A DNA stretch of 64,000 bases, from the NCBI RefSeq assembly GCF_023898315.1, contig NC_064614.1, positions 495,024,109-495,088,108 of the forward strand. Direction: 5' to 3'. The notes under the pieces were generated by a model that was not told the DNA's origin, made no database searches, and was given only the letters and a program-made list of their open reading frames with translations. The first letter of the stretch is position 1, and the number at the start of each line of letters is the position of its first letter. Positions 56,800-64,000 of this stretch are shown one piece after another. The DNA is from Schistocerca nitens. Taxonomy: Eukaryota > Arthropoda > Insecta > Orthoptera > Acrididae. A program made the translations under genes and the position numbers.

Positions 56800-57543
56800 T
56801 GCATGGGGGCTTAATTAAATATAATGCAAATATTTTTAAGTTTAGTAGCTGACTGTCCGGTTACGCAGTCTCGTAACCGGTTGGCCCTGACTAGTATTAC
56901 TCCGCAATCTGACTGCATAGAATAACAACAAAGAACGAAAGAAAATTTCCGTTAACACAATTAATTAATTAAGTCCCCAGCAACTATAAAAGCTACGAAA
57001 TAACAAAGCACAAGTGTAACTGTTCTGTGTGTGGAAGAGTGATTCAACGTACACATCTGGCACGGTTCTTCCTCAATACGACAAGATGCTTTAAACGCCA
57101 TTTACAATGAAGTAATTAAAAAAAAAACCAGAAATACTACGATTGCACATAGAAATCAGAATGACACTCTAATACATGAACACAAGTCAGATGCTTTGTT
57201 GACTGAACCTGTGACCAAGTGGCATTATTATTTAAGACATTTGAAATAAAAAAAAAAAATTTTTACCTTCATATATATTGACGAAAAATACACTCTGATC
57301 ATTACAACATCCCCATTCGAAAAACATCTGGTGTCTAGCCCATCAAAACAACTGCACACAACATGGCCTCAACTAGTACAGCAATCGACATCCCACAGCA
57401 ACTTCTGAACAAGCACTGACCACCATAACTTCTCAAGAAGCACTATCCACCACAACTTCTCAACTACGACTGCCAGTGGAGGCGGCTGCATAATACTCTT
57501 TGGCGCAATCTCTGGCCTTGTGACTCAGTGTAGCCACCTTTCA
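56800..57543 (-). repeat. 5' LTR of the 8.4-kb gypsy
   Basis: 744 bp, partner of 49177-49915, next to the right ACAC duplication. Confidence 0.93.
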
Positions 57544-58019
57544 ACACCTGTAACGGGGAAACGTCATGCCAAAGCCCTAAAACCTGGACTATGGAGCAAG
57601 ACAAGAAAATTATTTGGTCGGATGAGTCTTGTTTTACACGTTCGCCAACTTCTGGCCGTGTTTACGTCTCAAGAGAGAAACATGGCGGTGTGTCGGCGAT
57701 GATCTGGGCAGCCCTATCGTGGTATTCCTTGGGCCCCATGGTTATTCTGCAACGTCGCGTTACTGACAGGTATTATGTGACCGTTCTTACTGATTGGGTC
57801 CAGCCCAAGTTACAATGTCTGTTCCCCAGTGGTGATGCTGTGTTACAGGGCGATAGGGCCCTGTTCTGTAAGCACGAGGATGAATTATCGCATCTCTCCA
57901 GATCTCAATATTACTGCGCTTCTGCGGTCTACTTTAGGTAGTAGGTTGAGTAAACGCTATCCATTCCATCATCGTATCTGAAGTAGCAGTGGTATAAGAT
58001 TTCCTTGAAAAACATGCAG

Positions 58020-58250
58020 TCCGCAGCTCGTGGTCGTGAGGTAGCGTTCTCGTTTCCCGCGCCTGGGTTCCCGCGTTCGATTCCCGGCGGGGTGAGGGAT
58101 TTTCTCTGCCTCGTGATGACTGGGTGTTGTGTGATGTCCTTAGGTTAGTTAGTTAGGTTTAAGTAGTTCTAAGTTCTAGGGGACAGATGAGCATAGATGT
58201 TAAGTCCCATAGTGCTCACAGCCATCTGAACCATTTTTTTTTTTTTTTTT
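58020..58250 (+). mobile_element. tRNA-headed SINE (T-head, shared tail)
   Basis: The head matches the SINE at 10158 (gcagctcgtggtcg, ggttcgattcccggc-like), but the tail is that of the A-head family (gtccttaggttagtt, ggggac, agtcccatagtgctca), followed by a T-run. Flanked by TTGAAAAACATGCAG (58005-58019) and TTGAAAAACATTCAG (58251-58265). Confidence 0.9.
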
Positions 58251-58589
58251 TTGAAAAACATTCAGGACCTGTATTTATCCATTCCGAGATGACTGACAGC
58301 TGCTTTGAGTGCCAACGGGTTTCCTACATCGCATTACATAGGCATGGTAATGTGTCGCGGTTTTTGTGATTCCATATTTTTGTCCATCCTCTGTATTACA
58401 TAATCCCTCTCACACCAGCCGTGAATTGGTACGTCAGTCTCCCATGCGATGAATTTCTGACATGATAATGTATGTTTTCGAACTCTTATCGAACGCGCAG
58501 GCCAAAATTATTACAGAGAATGAGCAAATGATTAGTGTGTCTTCTTCTTTTGTAGCGTTACAGCACTTGGTGAGCCTTCACTTCTTCAA

Positions 58590-58965
58590 CTGTTTACCTC
58601 CGTCAGATTTTTGCAGCTCTTTTCCACCCTCCGACCCTCTTGCTGGTGACTCAGTCCACCTTCTCCTAGGCCTCCCTTTTCGCCTACCGGCATGGATCAC
58701 ACCTCTCATCATTTTCTTTTTTATGCTATCCTCCGCCATTCTCTTCTAGCCTTCGTATTCGTTGTGATTTGACAGATTTTACTATAACACTTCCTTTCTT
58801 AATGCATGTAGCTCGGTGGTACAGCGTCTCCTCCAACCTTCTTCCTCCCTTATTGGGCCATACATTTTGTTTAGTACGTTTTGTTCAAAGATTATTACTG
58901 CGTTTTGGCGTCTTCTGTCACTGTCCATATCTCTGATACATATGTGACAACTGAGAGAATTAGCG
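58590..58965 (-). mobile_element. LINE ORF2 3' fragment, old
   Basis: The minus strand has a diverged non-LTR C-terminal segment (SYSSLILSVVTYVSEIWTVTEDAKTQ near 58895-58980), similar in position to the YGCETWT block of RTE-like LINEs. No open frame of note. Confidence 0.5.
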
Positions 58966-58971
58966 AGCTAT

Positions 58972-59537
58972 ACGAGGTGCGACAATAACGTAATGAGACT
59001 GATGTGAAACAAAAAATTCTGCTTACCGTTTTAGTCAAATTTAGTGTTGTCTCCTTCAAAGTAGTGCCCTTCTGATTGCACACACTTTTTCCAGCGCTTC
59101 TGCCATTGATGGTAACACTTCTGGAACTCATCTTTTGTAATATCCTCCAAGACCCTCGTCACAGCTTTTTGGACATCTTGTATTGTTTGAAAATGGTGTC
59201 CCTTGACCGCCGTTTTGACTCTTGGAAATAGAAACAAGTCGCACGGAGAGATATCTGGAGAATAAGGTGGCTGTGGTGGTACTGAAATTTGTCTTGAGGT
59301 TAAAAATTGCTGTACTGACAGAGCAGTATGGGATGGCGAGGGCGAGTGACAGTTGGAATGACACTGTATTAAATATTCCTCTTCCTCTACTTTCCTCAAG
59401 AAAGGTACCATACACAAACAGCAATCCGATGCGTGATTTGGGGGATCACACCAAATAGCACGTACACCAAACTTCGTGGAGACGATTTTATCATGCATCC
59501 AAGCATTCAGTGTAGACCAACAATTGGTGGAAAACAC
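58972..59537 (-). pseudogene. mariner transposase, C-terminal half
   Basis: A minus-strand frame at 59031-59537 has HTALSVQQFL, QPPYSPDISPCDLFLFPRVK and a C-terminal FEGDN, the usual end of a mariner (DD34D) transposase. The block that should hold the second Asp (HxDNAPAHT) reads NCHSPSPSHT, so that residue is lost. The left end (cgaggtgcgacaataacg, 58974) looks like a mariner terminus after TA, but no matching right end was found. Confidence 0.75.
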
Positions 59538-59559
59538 GTGTGAAGCTCACGTTTTGTAT

Positions 59560-60747
59560 TGGTCTCAAACCTGACATCCGAAATGCAAGGCTTACGCTTG
59601 CTTCACTGCTTTCGTCACTGCTCACCTTCTTGAACCACAAACAACTTCCGCACAACTGTAACAAAAGTTTTCAAGTTTGTTACTGCAGGCGCAGGGCATT
59701 CTTCTGAAATCGTACATGTGCACAACACAATTATTTAATTTCAACCCTTAGCCGCACAAATATTTACTGCCAACCATGAAGACATATGTTCCAGTAACAA
59801 GTGAACTAACGCAGCACAAAAGCACCCAGCCATAACAAACGACAATGAAAATCGCGTCTGGTTTCTACATTCCACAATGCTCACGCGACTGGATAGTGCC
59901 CACATCAGTCATGGGGTAAATCAGTGTTGCCAAACTGTACAGGAGGTGTCCACCTCTCTGAGGTATAAAATGTAATTTTCTGAGAGGTAAAAACAAAAGG
60001 GTTCAATTCTGTTTCGATGACGAAACTGAATTGTTATTAACAGGTCAATACTACCATCACAGTTTCCTCACATACTTTGTACCACGCATCTGTGACAGTT
60101 AAATTGAGACACATCACATATGCTGACTTATCTCATGAAAATGCGTTGTCCGAGTTACAGGAAGTCCTCGCAATAGACAAGATATAGTTTCATTTTTAAC
60201 TTTGTAACAACAAACGAAATAATTGGCATCATAACGGCAATTATGTAATGGCTGCTACACTGCTGTAGGCCATACACTGTGTTATTATTATTATTGTTAT
60301 TATTACTACTAGCTAAAATTGACCCGCTTGGCATGGTTTTTATTTTCATTTGTTGCCCATGAACATTTCACGTCATTTAAGACCATAGCAAAAAATGAAC
60401 ATTTAAAACATCGCAAAAATGTTAATACGACACTCGAATTCTTAAATACTCTCCAGTGCTCTTACATCTACTGAAGTATTCTTCAATGCCTCAATTTGAA
60501 ATAAAGTACTCTATCAATAGCTTCTTTATGGAACACAGAGAACACTCCAAAACATTCGAGTACATTAAAAAAATTCAGGAACTTTCTAGAACATTCTAAA
60601 ATCTACAATATTCGAGAATATTTTCGAAGATTCGAGAACATTCATTAACATTTAAAAATGAGCACTTAGCAAAGTAGCTGAAATTATTGAATATCCTGTT
60701 TCGTTCGTAGATGCAAGATGTCATGGGTTGTCAGTTGTTCTCATGTA
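59560..60747. other. Unassigned DNA with HSE-like cluster
   Basis: No gene recognised. Contains an (ATT)n run at 60281-60306 and, at about 60575-60655, repeated inverted nTTCn/nGAAn units such as TTCTAGAACATTCT, which fit a heat-shock element by sequence. There is no nearby gene to regulate, so chance or a repeat is more likely. Confidence 0.5.
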
Positions 60748-61901
60748 CGAGGTCTGTTCAAAAAATTACGGAACATTCTTAATTTCGCGCCAGTGGTGTG
60801 TTGGGTCGAAATGCAGTTGGTATCCCTGCACACGCCTGTGTTTAATGTGTAACTGCCGGAAGTTTCATTCTTGTGTATTTGGTAGTTATTGTTCAGTGCT
60901 GTATTGAATAGAACGTTGTGTCGCACAGTTTACAAATTTCGAGATGGCGGAGTTAGAGGTACAACGTCTGCATTAAATATTGCGTGAAACTCAAGTAAAT
61001 ATTTACAGAGATACACCAAATGACGCAGGAAGCCTATGGTGATGAGTGCTTAAGCCGTATTCGGAGTTACAAATGGTTCACAGGGCGGAAGTTAAAGATG
61101 ACCCTCGTTCAGTTCGCCGTTCGATGGCTACCGACGACGCTCACGTCAGCAACGTTAGCGAACTTGTGCTTGCCGATCGAAGACTGATTGTTCGAAAGAT
61201 TGTAAAATAATGTAACATTTCAGTTGTATCATGTCATGAAATCCTGACACAGCATCTTGGAATGCAACGTGTAGCAGCCAAGTTCGTCCCACGGCGCATG
61301 AGTCAAGACCAGAAAGACCTTCGCCTCGAAATTCCTGAACAGCTTTTGGATCGCGCAAATTGAACGAGATGTTCCTTAAGAGAATCATAACTGGTGATGA
61401 GACATGGGTCTGCGGTTGTGATGTTGGGACCAAGGTTCAGTCTTCACAATGGGTCGGAAGAGGTTCATCAGGTGAGGTCAAATAAGACATGATGATAGTT
61501 TTCTTTGACTTTCTTTGACTGAGAAGCACGAGGTCATCATGAATTCGTGCCACAGGGACAAACTGTTAATAGATGGTACTATCGGGACGTGTAGCGACGC
61601 CTGCGAGAAAATGTGAGAAGGAAATGGCCTGAAATGTGAGCGAGACAACACGTCCCCATAGAGTACGTCCTCCGTAGTCTCCTGACCTGGCCCCTGCAGA
61701 CATTTTTTATTTCCAGAGTTGAAAACCCCGTTGCAAGGACGAAGATTTTCAACGACCGACGAGATGAAAGAAAATTCGGCATTAGAAGCGGTGTCTCAAC
61801 TGCGGAGAAGAGTATTTCCAAGGAGATCAAGCACAATTAGTAAAAGGTAAGCATAGAAAAAATTTGTGGAGAAAGTTCCGGGAGTTTTTGAACAGGCCTC
61901 G
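60748..61901 (+). mobile_element. mariner-type transposon, decayed
   Basis: Inverted ends CGAGGTCTGTTCAAAAAATTACGGAAC-type (first 20 bases on the left match gagtttttgaacaggcctcg on the right). TA precedes the left end; the right duplication is mutated. 1154 bp, close to the usual mariner size. Confidence 0.85.
60945..61850 (+). pseudogene. mariner transposase, multiply broken
   Basis: Begins near atggcggagttagagg. Recognisable blocks in changing frames: RRMSQDQKDLRLE, FLKRIITGDETWVCGCDV with the first catalytic Asp (61373-61428), VQSSQWVG, and PDLAPADIFYFQS near 61680. Stops occur throughout. The second catalytic block is not recognisable. Confidence 0.75.
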
Positions 61902-62234
61902 GATAAAGGAGAATATTCTGTCTGCCATGCATGTTGCTCTTTCTGACATTTGGGTACCAAAGAGGGCATGCAGTGCTTCCATCTACCCAATTTCGGATAT
62001 TTTTTCCTCTTTCTATTTTTTTCGGAAAGGAGGGTTGCTATGCTTTCAGTTACCCACTTTCGGTTTCCCTTCAACGTCACAGTCCAAAAACAGACGAAAA
62101 TAAGAATCTCTTAAGATTTCAGACGGAGCGGCGAGTAAGGAAACAGACTTTGTTGTAATGGTTTATTGATTATTTGTATAGTCTCATACATAGAAAACAA
62201 TCCTTTCTTTATTTTTGATTGGTGTAATTTTTTC

Positions 62235-62441
62235 GCCGGCCGGAGTGGACGAGCGGTTCTAGGCGCTTCAGTCTGGAACCGCGCGACCGCTAAGGTCGCA
62301 GGTTCCAATCCTGCCTCGGGCATGGATGTGTGTGATGTCCTTAGGTTAGTTAGGTTTAAGTAGTTCTAAGTTCTAGGGGACTGATGACCTCAGAAGTTAA
62401 GTACCAGAGTGCTCAGAGCCATTTGAACCATTTTTGAATTT
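62235..62441 (+). mobile_element. tRNA-headed SINE (A-head)
   Basis: Flanked by GTAATTTTTTC (62224-62234) and GTAATTTTATC (62442-62452), one difference. Confidence 0.88.
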
Positions 62442-62521
62442 GTAATTTTATCTTTTCTCTTTGCCATTGCCATCATCAGTAATACAAACACAGCGTTTCT
62501 TCCAAGCCCTTCACCTACCAA

Positions 62522-62572
62522 CCCTCCCCCCCCCCCCCCCTCGTCCCTACCATCCTCTCTCTCTCTCTCCCT

Positions 62573-62632
<60 letters not shown>

Positions 62633-62735
62633 TGCACACTCGCAAAACTAACTGATCGTTATTTCGTTTTTATAGGTTAATAATGAAGCCACTAGAAAAT
62701 CAGTATCGTTTCGCCAGCCCCCCCCCCCCCCATCT
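62522..62735. repeat. Microsatellite cluster: poly-C, (TC)n, (CA)n, poly-C
   Basis: Poly-C at about 62527-62540, (TC)n at 62551-62608 with a CCCCC interruption, (AC)n at 62609-62631, and another poly-C at 62719-62732. Arg-Glu and Thr-His frames across it are by-products. Confidence 0.95.
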
Positions 62736-63239
62736 TCTTCTATTCCATTTGCGGATAGAATGTCGATACATCGAGACAAAGACTCTCTCTCAAGTTAAAG
62801 AAAGCTTAGAAGCCATGGTGCCCTGACTGTTATTTGAATAAAATATTTTACGACGCTGCAGCAAAATTACAACCACACGGTCATATGTCCATTGTTGTGT
62901 TTTCTAGGACATTCGATAAGAATCTTTTTTCTGAAATTGGCCAGTAATGAGGAATAAAATATTTTCCTCAAATAACAGGCAATGAAGACGTTATATTGTC
63001 TTCTTTTGATCGATGTTTGATGTCTACGCACCAAATCATAAAAAAACAACCAAATAAAAGTATGTGTGTAAAATGTTCTTTCTACAACAGAGTATCTGCA
63101 TGTCGAGTGTGCCCGTCTAGAGCCCGAATCCAGAGCTTCGCCTTTACGGTCATCTTTATGGCACGGTTGGTGAGCGTTATCCTTCAAAGGCGGAGACACG
63201 GGTTCTGGCGGGGGTCCGACACACAGTTTTAATTTGTCT

Positions 63240-64000
63240 GTAACGTTCATGCCCCATCTGTTCGGTACAACAGCCTTCGCACCCGCACTACATGTCCTCT
63301 TCGTCAAATCTGAAATGAATCCCATACGCTAGAGCAGTATTCCGGTATAGACCACTCAGGTATATTGTAAGGAACATCGTTAACACACGAACTGCAGTTT
63401 TTCCGTGTCCTAGCGAAGACTTGAAGCCTACCACCTGTTTCAGGTATGTCGGGAACCACAGATTGTTTTGATTCGAATATGAGCGCTTCGGTAAGCACTG
63501 AAGTTTGAGAACGAAGTCTCTCCCCTTACGACATTAATTGTGTTAATGGTGAATAGATTAAATTAGATTCTGTTTTCCTTCCATAGACCCAAAAATGAGA
63601 CGGTTCTCATGGGTGTGGAACATGCATTGACAAGACGACAGACGGGATAAGCCTTTGTATGGAGTCTGAAGTTCTTGTCGCCGTCATTTCGCGAGAAGTG
63701 TGTCAGAGGGGGCACTATGTTTTCCTGCCTGTTCTTGGAACCTGTGCCCTCGGTATTTTAACGCCAAAGTTTCTGTGTGGCACCACGTCTTTGTTGTGCC
63801 TTCTGCATCTGTAGTTTGATGTGCATTTCCGTAACGCTCTCAGGCTTACCAAATTAACCCGCGACGAAATGCGCCGCTCTTCGTTGGATCTTTTCTGTTT
63901 CTTCTATTAATTATCTGTAGCAAGGATCCCAGACTGACGAGGAATGCTCAAGAATTAGTTGAAAGAGTGTTTTGTCAGCCTTTTTCGTGGTTGGAATACA
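63240..64000 (-). mobile_element. CR1/jockey-like LINE pieces (LINE D family)
   Basis: 63304-63345 encodes PEYCSSVWDSFQI on the minus strand, and 63837-64000 matches 16370-16540 (ctcaggcttaccaaatta, gacgaaatgcgccgctcttcgttgg, cccagactgacgagg). The two pieces overlap the same LINE region, so these are two truncated copies or a rearranged one. The last runs off the window. Confidence 0.7.

Larger units (their letters stand above)
49173..57547 (-). mobile_element. Gypsy element with ~740-bp LTRs, internally deleted
   Basis: LTRs at 49177-49915 and 56800-57543 are nearly identical, begin TGCATGGGGG and end CCTTTCA, and are flanked by ACAC (49173-49176, 57544-57547). The interior runs on the minus strand: primer site, gag, part of pol, and a long non-coding stretch with a tandem repeat before the polypurine tract. 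Protease and the first half of RT are deleted between about 54990 and 54810. It inserted into a Tc1 gene. Confidence 0.93.
48620..57990 (+). pseudogene. Tc1-type transposase gene split by a gypsy element
   Basis: The 5' part, ending at 49176, has GVSRGTVSKIYTA, NKRTTAAKVTSELN and RRKLHKLGIAGRVG, a Tc1 double helix-turn-helix. Coding resumes at 57544 with IIWSDESCFTRSP (first catalytic Asp) and SAMIWAALSWYSLGP, then FPSGDAVLQGDRALFCKHEDELSHLS, where the usual QxDNxxxH block is degraded. The last catalytic Glu block is missing. Between the two lies an 8.4-kb LTR element with an ACAC duplication. The upstream limit is approximate and element ends were not located. Confidence 0.78.

Noticed and set aside
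19409-62441. tRNA genes suggested by A- and B-box sequences
   Set aside because: Each lies in a SINE with a fixed tail and target duplications. The heads do not close as functional tRNA cloverleafs as far as I can fold them by eye.
62390-62655. Arg-Glu or Ser-Leu repeat proteins
   Set aside because: Readings through (TC)n and (CA)n microsatellites.

Overview
The window reads as intergenic and upstream DNA of a large, repeat-rich insect genome. An orthopteran, most likely a Schistocerca-type locust, is inferred from recall of tRNA-headed SINEs typical of those genomes and from the mix of Tc1/mariner, RTE-like and CR1/jockey-like LINEs, Penelope and Ty3/gypsy elements. Almost every open frame belongs to a mobile element. 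The only likely host gene part is a CpG-rich promoter and first coding exon of a secreted, possibly lipocalin-like protein at about 37.5-38.42 kb (+).

Layout. 1-12.2 kb: a decayed env-bearing Ty3/gypsy (errantivirus-like) element on +, with 5' LTR cut by the window edge, gag, pol, env and 3' LTR. Its RT is split by a young antisense gypsy (2603-7218) with 519-bp LTRs, a TGTTC duplication and one long open frame lacking RT and RNase H; its env is split by a SINE. 14.7-17.3 kb: a long-TIR transposon with a DD41D transposase, broken by a LINE. 19-22.9 kb: an RTE-like LINE and a Tc1 element. 24.6-29.3 kb: a second long-TIR transposon carrying two SINEs and a Tc1 copy, with SINEs close to both ends. 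31.7-34.1 kb: a truncated gypsy end joined to half a piggyBac gene. 35.1-37.5 kb: a foldback MITE and a Tc1 copy. 38.5-42.2 kb: a SINE, an RTE-like LINE split by a Tc1 element with an intact transposase, and a Penelope fragment with inverted ends and two SINEs. 42.2-44.6 kb: a mariner remnant and a MITE. 44.6-48.4 kb: a CR1-like LINE holding an RTE-like LINE, which holds a near-perfect 477-bp palindrome with two mirror-image hammerhead-ribozyme motifs. 48.6-58 kb: a Tc1 gene split by an 8.4-kb gypsy with ~740-bp LTRs and an ACAC duplication. 58-64 kb: SINEs, two mariner remnants, microsatellites and LINE pieces.

The genes do not form a pathway; they record successive insertions. Points to follow: hammerhead motifs in the palindrome, the RT-less but open gypsy, the open Tc1 transposase, long-TIR DD41D elements whose TIR holds transposase coding sequence, and SINEs that combine different tRNA-like heads with a shared tail. 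Boundaries come from reading repeats and target-site duplications by eye and may be off by a few bases.
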